This document shows, piece after piece, positions 25,052-38,907 of a stretch of DNA of 40,425 nt. The notes under the pieces were generated by a model, which was given only the letters and a program-made list of their open reading frames with translations, did not search any database and had not been told where the DNA came from. Each line of letters begins with the position of its first letter. The stretch's first letter is position 1. The stretch is from Lacticaseibacillus chiayiensis (GTDB taxonomy: Bacteria > Bacillota > Bacilli > Lactobacillales > Lactobacillaceae). A program made the translations under genes and the position numbers. The stretch spans positions 1 through 40,425 of the forward strand of contig NZ_MSSM01000034.1 of assembly GCF_004123795.1 (NCBI RefSeq), in the 5' to 3' direction.

Positions 25052-25167
25052 GAGCGTGAGCTGGCGCGGTTAGAAGCCGGAGTGTAAGTGGCCTTGGGCG
25101 TGATGGCGGTTTGTGCCATTGCGACCAAGGTCCTTACATGCAGGCTCCTGCGCCAGCGAACGCGTTA
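25052..25167 (+). repeat. Intergenic palindromic repeat, copy C
   Basis: Same family as 35-154, inside the operon between infB and rbfA. GAAGCC pairs with GGCTCC (one mismatch), CCTTGGG-CG with CGACCAAGG (one mismatch), and outer GCGCGG/CTGGCGC-type arms close the structure. In the minus-strand mRNA the hairpin ends directly before the rbfA ribosome-binding site. The stretch 25168-25236 behind it holds nothing recognisable. Confidence 0.82.
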
Positions 25168-25236
25168 TGATGGATCGTTCACCAGCCCTTCTCAGCCAGC
25201 AAACGCCTTTCCTTCAAAATGGCTTCCGTACACCGC

Positions 25237-28020
25237 TTACTTGACAGGTACTTCCTCCATTGTAAAGGCTTCGATCTGATCACCGACTTTAATATCGTTA
25301 TAATTCTCAATGGTCAGCCCGAGTTCAAATCCTTGGCGAACCTGCTTAACATCATCCTTAAACCGACGAAGTGAACCGAGTTTACCTTCATACTTGACAA
25401 TACCATCACGAATGAGCCGAACACCGGCATCACGGGTAATATAACCGGAATCGACGTAACCGCCGACAACCGTTCCGACCTTGGAAACCGGAATCGTTTC
25501 ACGAACCGTAACCGTACCGATAACCTTCTCTTCATAAGTTGGCTCCAGCATGCCCTTCATTGCTGACTCGACTTCTTCGATCGCTTTGTAGATGACACTG
25601 TGCAGACGAATATCGACATCATCCTGTTCAGCCTGCGCTTTAGCCAATGCTGTCGGCCGAACGTTAAAGCCAATGATGATGGCATTACTTGCCGCGGCCA
25701 GTGTCACATCACTTTCATTAATCGCACCAACTGCTTGGTGAATAATGTTGACTCGAACGCCTTTGACTTCAATCTTTTCAAGACTTCCTGCCAAAGCTTC
25801 AACAGACCCTTGGACATCCGCCTTAATGATGACGTCAACTTCTTTAAGTTGACCTTCTTTCATTGTTTCAAACAAATTGTCCAAAGTGACATGGGTCGTG
25901 TTCTTGCGTTCTTCTTCTTGAGCCCGTTTTGCCCGTTCTTCACCGGCAGCCCGAGCAGTCCGTTCATCTGCGAAGACAACAAACTTGTCAGCGGACTGCG
26001 GTACGTCATTAAGTCCGGTGATTTCGACTGGCATTGATGGCAACGCATCCTTGACCCGACGACCATGATCGTTGGTCATAGCGCGCACACGGCCAAAGGT
26101 ATTCCCAACAACAATCGGATCACCGGTGTGCAAGGTTCCTTGTTGAACCAAAACAGTCGCAACCGGTCCTTTACCTTTATCCAAACGTGCTTCGATAACT
26201 GTACCGACAGCTCGTTGATCCGGGTTAGCCTTCAATTCAAGCACATCTGCTTCCAGCAAAATCATCTCCAATAATTCATCGATGTTTTTACCGAATTTAG
26301 CTGAGATTTTGACGAAAATTGTGTCGCCACCCCAGTCTTCAGGAATCAACCCATATTCGGTCAATTGTTCCATGACGTGCTCCGGATTGGCCCCCGGCTT
26401 ATCGATTTTGTTGACCGCTACAATGATCGGCGCCTTGGCTGCCTGAGCGTGATGAATCGCTTCAATCGTTTGCGGCATCACGCCATCGTCAGCAGCAACC
26501 ACAAGAATAACAATATCGGTAATATCGGCACCGCGCGCGCGCATATTGGTAAAGGCCGCATGCCCCGGGGTATCGAGGAACGTAATCAAGCGATCACGCA
26601 ATTTAACTTGATACGCACCTATATGCTGCGTAATGCCACCGGCTTCACCTTCAGTGACGTGCGTATGCCGTAACTTATCCAGCAAGGTTGTTTTGCCGTG
26701 GTCAACGTGTCCCATGATCGTCACAACTGGCGGCCGTGGCTGCAAGTTGTCTTGGTTCTTGTTTTCTTCTTCGAACACTTTGTCCAAATCGGAAATGTCT
26801 TCGTGAACCTTTTCTTTCGCGTCAATACCATAATCGGTGGCCAAAAGTTCAATGGTATCTTTGTCCAGACTCTGGTTCTGGTTGACCATAACACCCAACA
26901 TAAACAGTTTCTTGATTAATTCAGCTGGCTCACGATGAAGGATCTTGCCCAGTTCCTGAGCATTCATCCCAACTTCATAATTCAAGACTTCTGGTAACGG
27001 ACGCTCTTTGCGCTGTGGCATTTCCTTCTTCGGCTGGCTTTGTTGACGACGCTTGTTCTTCTTGTTCCGTCGATTGCTGTTGCGGTTAAACCCGTTGCGA
27101 TTCCCAAAGCTGTTGCCGCGACCAAAGTTGTTATTCCCACTACCGCGCCGACTATTGCGGTTGTCCTGGCTGCCGACCGTTGCTGGTTTGGCAGCTGGCG
27201 TAACGGCAGCCGGTTTTGCAAAGCGTTGATTGGTTTTTGTAGCTGGTTGTTCGGTACGAGGACGCTGTTCTGTCCGTTGTGGCCGTTGTTCCATTTGTGG
27301 CCGCTGTTGTGCACGAGTCGATTCAGAACGTTCAGAACGTTTACTCGCTACAGCTGGTTTAGCCTCTTGTTGACGCTTTGGCTGTTGTCGTTCGGATTCC
27401 GGCTTGACAAATTTCCCGCCATTTCCTGCGACGGGACGCGGATTGCCATTGGCTGCGGTCGGACGTCCGGCACGTGGCATTGGGCCGGTTACACGCTGGT
27501 TGTCAAACCGGCGATTACGATCGCGCCGATTGCGATCATTCGGACGAGTGTTATTGCCAGAACGGTTGTTATTGTTGTTTCGATTGGTATTACGGTTTCC
27601 TGTCTTAGCAGCCGTTGCCGTTTGCTCGCTGCCGCGGTTGTGGTTGCCGGATTTATGCGTTGTCTGCGTGCCCCGAGGCCGTAAAATCGTTGACTTACTT
27701 AAAATGATTTTACCGTCAGCGGTTTTGTTAGACCGTGCCGGCTTATGCTCATGACGGGTCGGTTTCTCTGCAGATGCATGCTGATTATCTTTAGCACTTG
27801 CAGGCGCTGCTGACTTGGTCGGTTTAGCAGCCGCTGATGTTGAAGGTGTTTTAACTGCTGAGGACTTGCTCAACACCCCCTTGATTTTTGCTTCTTGATC
27901 TTGATCGATCGAGGACATGTGATTCTTCACTTCGATACCCAAGTTTTTAGCGATATCGATAACGTCTTTATTATCGACGTGCATTTCTTTGGCAAATTCA
28001 TAAACGCGTTTTTTGCCCAT
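25237..28020 (-). CDS. infB: Translation initiation factor IF-2
   Basis: GTPase delivering fMet-tRNA to the 30S subunit. The 927 residues contain an N-terminal IF2N domain (about 1-52); a long low-complexity Asn/Arg/Gln/Pro-rich linker (about 55-335, including [12 protein letters not shown]); a second IF2N (about 345-395); the GTPase domain with GHVDHGKTT (about 437), DTPGHAAF and NKID; and C-terminal barrel domains. AGGGAGCG precedes the ATG. The linker is highly basic and longer than in many relatives. The internal minus-strand neighbours ylxQ and ylxR are immediately upstream. Confidence 0.98.
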   Translation of the reverse strand: MGKKRVYEFAKEMHVDNKDVIDIAKNLGIEVKNHMSSIDQDQEAKIKGVLSKSSAVKTPSTSAAAKPTKSAAPASAKDNQHASAEKPTRHEHKPARSNKTADGKIILSKSTILRPRGTQTTHKSGNHNRGSEQTATAAKTGNRNTNRNNNNNRSGNNTRPNDRNRRDRNRRFDNQRVTGPMPRAGRPTAANGNPRPVAGNGGKFVKPESERQQPKRQQEAKPAVASKRSERSESTRAQQRPQMEQRPQRTEQRPRTEQPATKTNQRFAKPAAVTPAAKPATVGSQDNRNSRRGSGNNNFGRGNSFGNRNGFNRNSNRRNKKNKRRQQSQPKKEMPQRKERPLPEVLNYEVGMNAQELGKILHREPAELIKKLFMLGVMVNQNQSLDKDTIELLATDYGIDAKEKVHEDISDLDKVFEEENKNQDNLQPRPPVVTIMGHVDHGKTTLLDKLRHTHVTEGEAGGITQHIGAYQVKLRDRLITFLDTPGHAAFTNMRARGADITDIVILVVAADDGVMPQTIEAIHHAQAAKAPIIVAVNKIDKPGANPEHVMEQLTEYGLIPEDWGGDTIFVKISAKFGKNIDELLEMILLEADVLELKANPDQRAVGTVIEARLDKGKGPVATVLVQQGTLHTGDPIVVGNTFGRVRAMTNDHGRRVKDALPSMPVEITGLNDVPQSADKFVVFADERTARAAGEERAKRAQEEERKNTTHVTLDNLFETMKEGQLKEVDVIIKADVQGSVEALAGSLEKIEVKGVRVNIIHQAVGAINESDVTLAAASNAIIIGFNVRPTALAKAQAEQDDVDIRLHSVIYKAIEEVESAMKGMLEPTYEEKVIGTVTVRETIPVSKVGTVVGGYVDSGYITRDAGVRLIRDGIVKYEGKLGSLRRFKDDVKQVRQGFELGLTIENYNDIKVGDQIEAFTMEEVPVK

Positions 28021-28040
28021 TTCTTCACGCTCCCTGCAAT

Positions 28041-28340
28041 TTAGGTGAGCAGCTCTTGCATCTTCTTGGCGAAGCCTGCATCTGCCACGGCAATGATTGA
28101 ACGATCACTACCGATAGCCTGTGATAAGTCCATTTTGGAGAATACTGTCACCAAAGGAACTTTATAGTAGCTGCTTTTATCGGAAAACTTCTTGCGGGTA
28201 TTGGCACTTGCATCACTGGCAACGAACACCAGCTTTGCATCACCGGAACGAATCGCTCCTAACACCAGTTGGTCACCGGTGGTAAGGCGACTGGCGCGGC
28301 GGGCCAATCCCAATAATTTCAAAACGGCTTGTTTTTGCAT
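28041..28340 (-). CDS. ylxQ: L7Ae/L30e-family RNA-binding protein YlxQ
   Basis: A 99-residue ribosomal-protein-like RNA-binding protein (L7Ae/L30e/S12e/Gadd45 fold). [22 protein letters not shown] and [18 protein letters not shown] are typical. It is part of the conserved nusA-ylxR-ylxQ-infB block; in other bacteria its kin bind K-turn RNA, but the exact target is unsettled. Starts 2 nt after ylxR's stop; the AGGAACT site lies in the end of ylxR. Confidence 0.93.
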   Translation of the reverse strand: MQKQAVLKLLGLARRASRLTTGDQLVLGAIRSGDAKLVFVASDASANTRKKFSDKSSYYKVPLVTVFSKMDLSQAIGSDRSIIAVADAGFAKKMQELLT

Positions 28341-28342
28341 GG

Positions 28343-28636
28343 TTACTTGCCGAATAGTTCCTGACGCGCCTTTTGATGATCAACATAAGCAAAAAGATCA
28401 TCGTAAAAGGCCGGGTCAATGGTGATACCGAAAGCTGCGTCAATCAATTTTTTCCCCTTAGCCTGCTTCACGGCATCAGGATTCAGTGCCACATATGCGC
28501 CACGTCCTGCTGCCTTTCCGGTTGGATCAATTGCGACAACGTTCTCCTTGTTCTTAACGATCCGAACAAGTTCTTTCTTCGGCATCATCGTATTGCTTAG
28601 CAAGTCCTTGCGCATTGGAATCTTACGCTTTTTCAT
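28343..28636 (-). CDS. ylxR: YlxR/RnpM family RNA-binding protein
   Basis: A 97-residue DUF448 protein. Relatives bind the RNase P RNA and modulate its activity (RnpM). Seen: basic N-terminus MKKRKIPMRKDLLSNTMMPKKELVRIV, the GRGAYV motif (about 44-49), and a C-terminal helix-rich tail. The classical CVxCR of other YlxR proteins is replaced by RKDLLSNTM, so no cysteine pair. AAGGAGGCG precedes the ATG. Lies between nusA and ylxQ. Confidence 0.93.
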   Translation of the reverse strand: MKKRKIPMRKDLLSNTMMPKKELVRIVKNKENVVAIDPTGKAAGRGAYVALNPDAVKQAKGKKLIDAAFGITIDPAFYDDLFAYVDHQKARQELFGK

Positions 28637-28647
28637 GGCTCGCCTCC

Positions 28648-29859
28648 TTATGCCTGTGACTGATTATCAGCGTTTGGCGTGACCGGTGTTGCTTCGGATG
28701 TGTTATCCGATTGTTCGGCTTCGGTTGGTTCGTCGCTAATTGCCTCGGTGTCATCGACCTGATTATCTGACGCCGCTGCAGCTTCAGCTTCCGCCTCTGA
28801 CAACTCATCGTCATCCACAAATTCAACTTCTGATTCTGGCTTAATATCGATCTTATAACCGGTTAACTTTGCAGCAAGCCGCGCATTTTGACCTTTCTTA
28901 CCGATGGCCAGTGACAGCTGATAATCAGGGACGATCACGGTTGCCGAACGATCATTATCTTCATCGTTGAATTGCACCGCGATAACCTGTGCCGGATTCA
29001 AGGCATTGGCGATGTAATCGGCAGGATCCTCTTCCCACTGAACAACATCCATGTTCTCGCCTGATAGCTCATTGACCACAGCCTGTACTCGAGCACCGCG
29101 CGGACCAACTGTGGTACCGACAGCATCGACAGCATCGTTAGTTGCCCGAACCGCAATCTTCGTCCGATCGCCCGGTTCACGCGCAATATTGACAATTTCA
29201 ACCGTACCGTCGAAAATCTCCGGAACTTCCTGCTCAAACAAGCGTTTAACCAAGCCCGGGTGCGTCCGACTAACGAAGACTTGGGGACCTTTACTGGTAT
29301 TTTCGACTTTGGTCACATAAACCTTGATACGATCGTGTGCCTCATACTTTTCGTTTGGCATCTGATCTTGGCGACCCAAAACAGCTTCGATCTTACCTAA
29401 ATTAACGTAGATGAACCGGTTATCGCGACGCTCGACAACCCCTTGCAAGATCTCATCTTCATACTGAGAATACTCGTCATAGACAATACTGCGTTCAGCT
29501 TCACGCACGCGTTGCATAATCACCTGCTTAGCCGTTTGTGCTGCAATCCGGCCAAAATCTTTAGGCGTGACTTCGAACTTGATTTTATCACCGATTTCGT
29601 AAGCTTTGTTGATCGCCAATGCATCTTTGAGGCTCACTTCTAACCGCGAGTCAAAAACTTCATCAGTCACTTCTTTGACAGCATAGACATGGATGTCCCC
29701 TTGCTTAGGATCAAATTCCACATCGACATTTTGCGCCTGATTGTAATTACGCTTATACGCGGAAACCAACGCGGCTTCCAAAGCTTCGATCACAACCTCT
29801 TTCTTAACGCCTTTTTCTTGCTCTAGAGCGTCAAGTGCTTGGATCATTTCCTTTGACAT
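28648..29859 (-). CDS. nusA: Transcription termination/antitermination factor NusA
   Basis: RNA-polymerase-binding factor for pausing, termination and antitermination. The 403-residue protein has the N-terminal RNAP-binding domain (about 1-130), the S1 domain, then KH1 and KH2 (GPRGARVQAVV and AIGKKGQNARLAAKLTG). The acidic Ala/Glu/Asp-rich tail (about 350-403) replaces the AR repeats of E. coli NusA, as usual in Gram-positives. TGGAGGTAAG precedes the ATG. Leader terminator upstream of rimP suggests autoregulation. Confidence 0.98.
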   Translation of the reverse strand: MSKEMIQALDALEQEKGVKKEVVIEALEAALVSAYKRNYNQAQNVDVEFDPKQGDIHVYAVKEVTDEVFDSRLEVSLKDALAINKAYEIGDKIKFEVTPKDFGRIAAQTAKQVIMQRVREAERSIVYDEYSQYEDEILQGVVERRDNRFIYVNLGKIEAVLGRQDQMPNEKYEAHDRIKVYVTKVENTSKGPQVFVSRTHPGLVKRLFEQEVPEIFDGTVEIVNIAREPGDRTKIAVRATNDAVDAVGTTVGPRGARVQAVVNELSGENMDVVQWEEDPADYIANALNPAQVIAVQFNDEDNDRSATVIVPDYQLSLAIGKKGQNARLAAKLTGYKIDIKPESEVEFVDDDELSEAEAEAAAASDNQVDDTEAISDEPTEAEQSDNTSEATPVTPNADNQSQA

Positions 29860-29875
29860 GCTTTTCTTACCTCCA

Positions 29876-30355
29876 CTAGAATTCGATCGCCAACCGTGCA
29901 GAAGCGATCAATTTTCGGTCGATGACCTGATCGAATTTGCGGCTTTTATCTTTGACCGTTAATGTCAACTGGTCAGGATTCAGATCTTTCAAAGTACCTT
30001 CGAAGATTTTCTTACCATCCAACTTCTTGAATAGCGAGACATGAATATAGTCGCCAACTGCCTGCTCATAATCCCTCTCACGCTTCAACGGTCGCTCGGC
30101 ACCGGGGCTGGAAACTTCAAGAAAGTATTGCTGCGGAATCGGATCCGGATCCATACTGTCCAGTTTCTCAGACAAAGCTTCACTGACCAGCACACATTCA
30201 TCCAATGTGATGCCACCTGACTTGTCGATATACACCCGCAAGTACCAGCCGCCGCCTTCTTTCACAAATTCGACATCCGTGAGGTAAAAATGATGGTCGT
30301 CCAAAATCGGTTTGACCAAAGCGGTCACGGTTTCAACAACCGATTGCGTACTCAA
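29876..30355 (-). CDS. rimP: Ribosome maturation factor RimP
   Basis: Needed for 30S subunit maturation. A 159-residue protein with an alpha/beta N-terminal domain ([36 protein letters not shown]), the [10 protein letters not shown] region, the [13 protein letters not shown] motif and a C-terminal Sm-like barrel. The longest frame starts at 30379, but AAAGGAGG lies within it and has 7 nt to a TTG at 30355, so TTG is the start. First gene of the rimP-nusA-ylxR-ylxQ-infB-rbfA operon. Confidence 0.95.
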   Translation of the reverse strand: MSTQSVVETVTALVKPILDDHHFYLTDVEFVKEGGGWYLRVYIDKSGGITLDECVLVSEALSEKLDSMDPDPIPQQYFLEVSSPGAERPLKRERDYEQAVGDYIHVSLFKKLDGKKIFEGTLKDLNPDQLTLTVKDKSRKFDQVIDRKLIASARLAIEF

Positions 30356-30432
30356 GCCACCGCCTCCTTTATTGTTCACTCAAGACTTTCACTTCTAACG
30401 GTTTCTTGACAAACATCATGACGCTCGCCAAT

Positions 30433-30459
30433 AAAAAGAGTGAGCATCGCTGCTCACTC
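30433..30459 (-). terminator. Intrinsic terminator in the rimP-nusA leader
   Basis: GAGTGAGCA (30438-30446) pairs perfectly with TGCTCACTC (30451-30459) with a 4-nt loop, followed on the minus strand by TTTTT. It is downstream of a promoter and upstream of rimP, so it is an attenuator rather than the polC terminator alone. Confidence 0.88.
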
Positions 30460-30487
30460 ACCGCCAGAACCTTACTTTACTATTGTT

Positions 30488-30516
30488 ACAATACCATAGA
30501 TAACCGTCACTTGCAA
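30488..30516 (-). promoter_or_regulatory. Promoter of the rimP-nusA-infB operon
   Basis: -35 TTGCAA (30511-30516), 17-nt spacer, -10 TATTGT (30488-30493) on the minus strand. The start site near 30481 gives a leader of about 125 nt carrying the terminator. Confidence 0.7.
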
Positions 30517-30520
30517 ACAG

Positions 30521-30557
30521 GCAGTCCGTTGTGGTAGTAAGCTTCACTACCGACTGC
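30521..30557 (-). terminator. Hairpin after polC, probable terminator
   Basis: GCAGTC (30521-30526) with GACTGC (30552-30557) and GGTAGT (30533-30538) with ACTACC (30546-30551); a 6-nt bulge separates the helices on one side. Followed on the minus strand by CTGTTTGC, only weakly T-rich; it ends just before the rimP promoter. Confidence 0.5.
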
Positions 30558-30607
30558 ACGAGACTTTGCTAGTTTGCGGTTGTGGCACCATCATATTACC
30601 TGACAAT

Positions 30608-33600
30608 TTAAAACAATCCGTCAAAAAGCGAGAGTTGGTTCTCGTCTGGTAAATCGTCTAGAACATGATTGGTTGTCATGTAATCAATCAACGTCTTGGA
30701 AACTTTACCACGATTGGCAAGATCTTCTTTGGACAGGAACGGCTTTTCTTCGCGCGCGGCAACAATCTGCTTCGCAACGTTATCGCCTAATCCCGGAACC
30801 GCGCGGAATGGTGCCAAAATCGTGTGATCATCTTGAATCAGAAAATCATGCGAATCAGACTTAGTGACATCAATCATTTTAATCTTAAAGCCTCGTTCCA
30901 GACATTCATTGGCAATTTCTAATACTGTCAGCAGTTGTTTTTCTTTTGTCGAAGCATCCATGCCTTTGTCTGTAATTTCCTTCATGGCCGCCTTAACTGC
31001 CTCTTTGCCATGACTCATTGCCGCCAGATCAAAGTCTTCCGCACGCACCGAGAAGTAAGCCGTGTAGTACACCAGCGGATAATGAACCTTGAACCAGGCA
31101 ATCCGTAACGCCATCAAAATATAAGCTGTAGCGTGAGCCTTCGGAAACATATATTTGATCTTCAAGCAGGAATCGATGTACCAATCCGGCACATTTTCAT
31201 TTTCCCGCATGGCTTTTTGCCAATCTTCCGGAATCCCGCGACCTTTACGCACGTGTTCCATAATGTTAAAGGCCATCGAGTCATCCATGCCCCAATGGAT
31301 CAAGTCCATCATGATATTATCACGACAGCCGATGACTTCTTTTAGCGTAACAATGCCTTGCTTGATCAATTCCTCTGCATTGCCTAACCACACGTCGGTC
31401 CCATGTGAAAGGCCAGAGATTTGAAGCAATTCGCTGAAGGTTGTCGGTTTGGTTTCTTCGAGCATGCCCCGGACAAACCGAGTACCAAACTCAGGAATAC
31501 CCAGTGTACCCATTTTCGAATTGATCTGTTCAGGCGTAACCCCAAGACTTTTAGTACCAGAAAAGAGCGCCATCACACCAGGATCATCGGTTGGAATGGA
31601 CTTCGGCTCAACTCCGGATAAATCCTGCAACATCCGAATCATGGTCGGATCATCATGGCCCAGGACATCCATTTTCAAAATGTTGTCATGAATCGAATGG
31701 AAATCAAAATGAGTCGTCATCCAGGCAGCATTTTGATCGTCAGCCGGATATTGGATCGGGGTAAAATCGTAAATATCCATATCAGCGGGAACAATTAGAA
31801 TGCCGGCTGGATGTTGTCCGGTTGTCCGTTTAACACCGGTATCACCTTGCGCTAACCGATCAATTTCGGCACCGCGCAGTTGCTGGCCGGTGTCACGTTC
31901 ATAAGCTTTGACATAACCATAAGCCGTTTTGTCAGCAACCGTACCGATTGTCCCAGCCCGAAAACTGTGATCCTCGCCAAACATGACCTTGATATAGTTA
32001 TGTGCGATCGGTTGATAATCACCGGAAAAGTTCAAATCAATATCCGGTACCTTATCGCCATGGAACCCGAGGAAGGTTTCAAAAGGAATGTCATGGCCAT
32101 CTTTATGCAGCTCGGCACCACATTTCGGGCAGACCTTATCAGGCAAGTCAAAACCGGAACCGACTTCGCCATGCGTAAAGAATTCGCTGTATTGACACTT
32201 AGGACAGCGATAATGCGGCGGCAGCGGATTAACCTCGGTGATGCCCGCCATTGTCGCCGCCAGACTAGAGCCAACCGAACCTCGCGAACCAACCAGGTAC
32301 CCGTCCTTGTTCGACTTTAAAACCAGTCGTTGGGCAATGTTGTAAATGACCGAGAACCCGTTACCAATAATACTTTTTAGCTCTTTGTCTAGCCGTTGTT
32401 CGACAATTTCCGGCAAAGGATTGCCATATAATTCATGGGCGGTGGTCATGACATCATGCTTGAGTTTGTCCTCCACGCCCGGCACATCAGGTGTATAAAG
32501 TTTCGTCTTGACTGGCGAAATGTCATCGTCAATCCAGTCAGCAATCAGATTGGAGTTGGTCACAACCAGCTCTTTGGCCTTGTCAGCACCTAGCCAGTCA
32601 AATTCATCCAGCATTTCCCGAGTTGAGCGAAAATGGACATCAGGCAGACTGTGGCGATTCAGCGGATTCGCACCGCCTTGACTATGAATCAGTATTTTGC
32701 GATAAATAGCATCATGCTGATCCAAATAATGGACATCCCCAGTGACCACCACCGGTTTCTCCATCTCATCGCCAATTTTAATGATCTTTTGAAGAATATC
32801 TTTTAGATGGGATTCACCTTTAATCAAATCTGCTTCCAGCAACGGCTGATAGACCGGTAACGGCTGAATTTCAAGATAATCATAAAAAGCGGCCTTTTCG
32901 CGCGCTTCGGCTTCACCTTTTTGCATCATCGCCGTGAAAACTTCACCATTGGAGCAGGCCGATCCGACTAGCAAACCTTCACGCAGTTTTTGCAATTGGC
33001 TGCGCGGCACTCGTGGTACGCGGTAGAAATATTTGACATTGGACAATGAGACCAGTTTGAATAGATTCTTCAATCCCGCCTGCGTCTTAGCAAAAACCAC
33101 AGCATGACTCGGACGGGCAGCCTTGTAAGCATCACCGGCGCCGACTCGGTCATTCAGTTGATTAAGTTTGGTCATACCATAAAGCTTGGCCGCTTCTTTT
33201 TCCAGCGCATAAAGTAAATAACCGGTTGCTTCGGCATCGGCGTTCGCGCGATGGTGGTGTTCCAAACTGACTTTATATAGTTTGGCCAACGTATCGAGCT
33301 TATGATTCTTGCGTTCCGGATGTAACATACGAGATAATTCCAGCGTATCAATGACAGGATTATCAATGTCTGGAAGTCCGTGGCGTTCATACCCGTTGTC
33401 AAGAAAGCCCACGTCAAAAGTTACATTGTGACCGACCATAATGGCACCGTCACAAAATTGCTGGAAAAGTTTGAAAACTTCTTCTTCCGACTTCGAACCG
33501 TGGACCATATCATCGGTAATGTGCGTCAAATTTATTGTCAATTCTGACAAAGGAAAACCGGGATCGATCATTTCTTCAAACTGGTCAATCACTTGGCCGT

Positions 33601-34942
33601 CTTTCATCTTAACCGCAGCGAGTTCAATAACCTTGTCATAGACCGCTGACAGTCCGGTTGTTTCAACGTCAAAGACGACATATTCGGAATCAGCAAGATC
33701 GCGGGGATCGTTTGCGCGGTAAGCGACAGGCGTGCCATCGTCAACTAAGTTAATTTCAACGCCATATAGCATTTTTAAGCCGGCTTTATCTGCCGCTGTG
33801 TGTGCTTCTGGGTAAGCCTGCAAGCCGGCATGATCTGTCACAGCGATCGCTTTGTGACCCCATTCTTTTGCGCGGTTAACAAAATCGGTGATCGAATTAG
33901 TGGCATCCATCTGGCTCATGTTGGTATGCAAGTGAAGTTCTACCCTTTTTTCGCCTTCCACGTCATCAGTCGGATCTGGATGTGAAACAGTTTGAATGTC
34001 CTGGGCATTAATCGTCAATTCACGGGAATAATTATCTTCCTGAACACTGCCACGGACGCGGAGCCACTGGCCTTTCTGAACTCTGGCAAACATCGCCTCA
34101 TCATCAGCGCCATTACTAAACTTCTTGGCAATGAAACTGGAACTGTAATCCGTGATTTTAAAAATTAATAATTGCCGTTTGGATCGTAACTCACGCACTT
34201 CCACATCAAAAACGTAGCCTTCGACGGTAACCGACCGTTCTTCTTGCGTGATGGTCACCATCTGCTGTGGCGGGTCACTCATTTTCAGCTGACGACCCAT
34301 TTGTACAGGACCATCAGTGCTTTCTTGTTTCTGTTTGGCGGCTTGACGTTTAACTACTTCGGCCGCAGCTTGCGCCATTTTGGCCGTTTGGGCAGCTTTT
34401 TGGGCTTCGAAGGCGGCCACTGACTGTGCAGCTTGCTCTTCATCAACATCTGCCTGCATCCGCAACCCGGTGAATCCGACTTGCTGATAGGTTTCCTCAA
34501 GCTTACCCAAACCCTGATGAATCAAGTATTGGCGAACCTGTTCGTTTTCCGCAGTGATCACCGCACGATCATTGACTAGTGTCGGAACCTGCTTTTCACA
34601 CAGCTCGCGCACAATTCCGGTGCCGATTTCCGCATTTTGCACGACAAACCGCCAGTATTGGGCCAGCAGTTCATCGGTAAAAACGGCATGAGCCACTGAA
34701 ATAGTCAAGTTAGTTTTAGCAATTTGTTTAAACGCAAGCGGTAATTGGGTCGCCAATGTATTAAAAATCTGAAACGGTAAAATCGCGGGAAATCCCAGCG
34801 TAAAGTCATACCGCTGGGATTGCTCGTGGATTGTCACACCTTGGACCACACCTTCTGCCAGCGCCGGATCATTTTTGACATCCGCTGGCAAATCAAGTTG
34901 ATCCAGTAATTTTTCAAACATCTCATGTTGGGATAAAACCAA
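30608..34942 (-). CDS. polC: DNA polymerase III subunit alpha, Gram-positive type (PolC)
   Basis: Main replicative polymerase of Firmicutes, with integral proofreading. The 1444 residues follow the PolC order: N-terminal domain; OB fold (about 240-320); PHP part with ELHLHTNMS (about 335); inserted DnaQ-like 3'-5' exonuclease with FDVETTGLS (about 424), [11 protein letters not shown] and the [10 protein letters not shown] motif; PHP second part; palm with PDIDLNFSG; zinc finger CPKC..CPKC; and the thumb/tandem HhH region. The longest frame starts at 35071. A TTG at 34942, about 6 nt after AGAGGGGTG, gives the known N-terminus type. Confidence 0.98.
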   Translation of the reverse strand: MVLSQHEMFEKLLDQLDLPADVKNDPALAEGVVQGVTIHEQSQRYDFTLGFPAILPFQIFNTLATQLPLAFKQIAKTNLTISVAHAVFTDELLAQYWRFVVQNAEIGTGIVRELCEKQVPTLVNDRAVITAENEQVRQYLIHQGLGKLEETYQQVGFTGLRMQADVDEEQAAQSVAAFEAQKAAQTAKMAQAAAEVVKRQAAKQKQESTDGPVQMGRQLKMSDPPQQMVTITQEERSVTVEGYVFDVEVRELRSKRQLLIFKITDYSSSFIAKKFSNGADDEAMFARVQKGQWLRVRGSVQEDNYSRELTINAQDIQTVSHPDPTDDVEGEKRVELHLHTNMSQMDATNSITDFVNRAKEWGHKAIAVTDHAGLQAYPEAHTAADKAGLKMLYGVEINLVDDGTPVAYRANDPRDLADSEYVVFDVETTGLSAVYDKVIELAAVKMKDGQVIDQFEEMIDPGFPLSELTINLTHITDDMVHGSKSEEEVFKLFQQFCDGAIMVGHNVTFDVGFLDNGYERHGLPDIDNPVIDTLELSRMLHPERKNHKLDTLAKLYKVSLEHHHRANADAEATGYLLYALEKEAAKLYGMTKLNQLNDRVGAGDAYKAARPSHAVVFAKTQAGLKNLFKLVSLSNVKYFYRVPRVPRSQLQKLREGLLVGSACSNGEVFTAMMQKGEAEAREKAAFYDYLEIQPLPVYQPLLEADLIKGESHLKDILQKIIKIGDEMEKPVVVTGDVHYLDQHDAIYRKILIHSQGGANPLNRHSLPDVHFRSTREMLDEFDWLGADKAKELVVTNSNLIADWIDDDISPVKTKLYTPDVPGVEDKLKHDVMTTAHELYGNPLPEIVEQRLDKELKSIIGNGFSVIYNIAQRLVLKSNKDGYLVGSRGSVGSSLAATMAGITEVNPLPPHYRCPKCQYSEFFTHGEVGSGFDLPDKVCPKCGAELHKDGHDIPFETFLGFHGDKVPDIDLNFSGDYQPIAHNYIKVMFGEDHSFRAGTIGTVADKTAYGYVKAYERDTGQQLRGAEIDRLAQGDTGVKRTTGQHPAGILIVPADMDIYDFTPIQYPADDQNAAWMTTHFDFHSIHDNILKMDVLGHDDPTMIRMLQDLSGVEPKSIPTDDPGVMALFSGTKSLGVTPEQINSKMGTLGIPEFGTRFVRGMLEETKPTTFSELLQISGLSHGTDVWLGNAEELIKQGIVTLKEVIGCRDNIMMDLIHWGMDDSMAFNIMEHVRKGRGIPEDWQKAMRENENVPDWYIDSCLKIKYMFPKAHATAYILMALRIAWFKVHYPLVYYTAYFSVRAEDFDLAAMSHGKEAVKAAMKEITDKGMDASTKEKQLLTVLEIANECLERGFKIKMIDVTKSDSHDFLIQDDHTILAPFRAVPGLGDNVAKQIVAAREEKPFLSKEDLANRGKVSKTLIDYMTTNHVLDDLPDENQLSLFDGLF

Positions 34943-34999
34943 ATTGTGCACCCCTCTTAGATGGCAGAAACTGGGACAAACCGCCACGTGGTGATTAAT

Positions 35000-35028
35000 G
35001 CCATGTCGAAACTTGCTTTTGACATGGC
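35000..35028. other. Hairpin between proS and polC
   Basis: GCCATGTC (35000-35007) pairs perfectly with GACATGGC (35021-35028), 13-nt loop, in the 130-nt proS-polC gap. There is no T-run on either side, so it is not a terminator. It could be an RNA processing or stability site in the polycistronic mRNA. Confidence 0.55.
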
Positions 35029-35071
35029 GATCATCGGATTGACGATTTTGCCCCAGCATCATCGTAATCAA

Positions 35072-38067
<2,996 letters not shown>

Positions 38068-38083
38068 ATGTGCTCCTTAGAAG

Positions 38084-38872
38084 TTAGACAATGCCAAAGA
38101 GATGCAACATTGGCAATACCAGCAGTAAACTATCAAACCGATCCAAAATGCCGCCGTGTCCCGGCAAAATTTTCCCGGAATCTTTGACACCGTAGAACCG
38201 TTTCAACGCGGATTCAATTAAATCTCCGATTTGCCCGATAACGGATAAACACAGCGCAATACCCATCATCGGCCAAAATGTATAATATTGTGGCAAAAAC
38301 ATTAAGTAAATTGCAGCGGTAATCAAGGCAAGAACGATACCGCCGATGCTTCCTTCAATCGTTTTGTTGGGACTGATCGCCGGCCATAGTTTGTGACGGC
38401 CTAGCTTACGGCCGATCATATAAGCACCGGTATCAGTGAGCCAGACAATTAGCAATGCAAACATCAACGTATCCAAACCTGCATTATTCCGCACACTGAT
38501 CAAATAATGAAAACCGGTCCCAATGTAAAAAAACGACAGCACCGAAACGCCGATATCGTCGAAAGTTGTCCGATTTTTGGTCGTGACCGTTAAAAATAGC
38601 AACAAGGCAACCGCAACATAAATCAAATCAATGCGACCCAAAAAGGGAGGCAGCCAGCGGAAGAAGCTATTTGGCAAAACGACGACCAAGACACCAAGCG
38701 CCGCAATCAGAAAATCCGGCGAAAGAATAATCCGCTTCCGCATGATATAAACTTCTGACAAAGCGATCAATGCCAGAATTGCCCCGGCTGTATCGATCCA
38801 ACCGCCGCCCAGGATTAAAATTGGAATAAAAATCGCTAAGGCAACGACCGCCGTTATGACCCGTTGTTTCAT
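38084..38872 (-). CDS. cdsA: Phosphatidate cytidylyltransferase CdsA
   Basis: Makes CDP-diacylglycerol from CTP and phosphatidic acid in the membrane. A 262-residue polytopic protein (about eight segments) with the CDS signature near the C-terminus: SALKRFYGVKDSGKILPGHGG followed by LDRFDSLL. The ATG follows GGAGGAT by about 9 nt. Operon: uppS-cdsA-rseP-proS-polC. Confidence 0.97.
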   Translation of the reverse strand: MKQRVITAVVALAIFIPILILGGGWIDTAGAILALIALSEVYIMRKRIILSPDFLIAALGVLVVVLPNSFFRWLPPFLGRIDLIYVAVALLLFLTVTTKNRTTFDDIGVSVLSFFYIGTGFHYLISVRNNAGLDTLMFALLIVWLTDTGAYMIGRKLGRHKLWPAISPNKTIEGSIGGIVLALITAAIYLMFLPQYYTFWPMMGIALCLSVIGQIGDLIESALKRFYGVKDSGKILPGHGGILDRFDSLLLVLPMLHLFGIV

Positions 38873-38907
38873 GATAATAAATCCTCCATCACCATTTCAA
38901 TAATTGA

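Noticed and set aside
25052-25167. Palindromic repeats as a CRISPR array
   Set aside because: Units are about 120 bp, palindromic, dispersed, without short direct repeats and regular spacers, and no cas gene is present.
27040-27684. 214-codon plus-strand frame, partly hydrophobic
   Set aside because: Antisense to the low-complexity Asn/Arg linker of infB, which produces long open frames by its codon pattern.
34943-35071. N-terminal extension of PolC from 35071
   Set aside because: It spans the intergenic hairpin, overlaps nothing conserved, and a TTG with AGAGGGGTG at 34942 gives the normal length.
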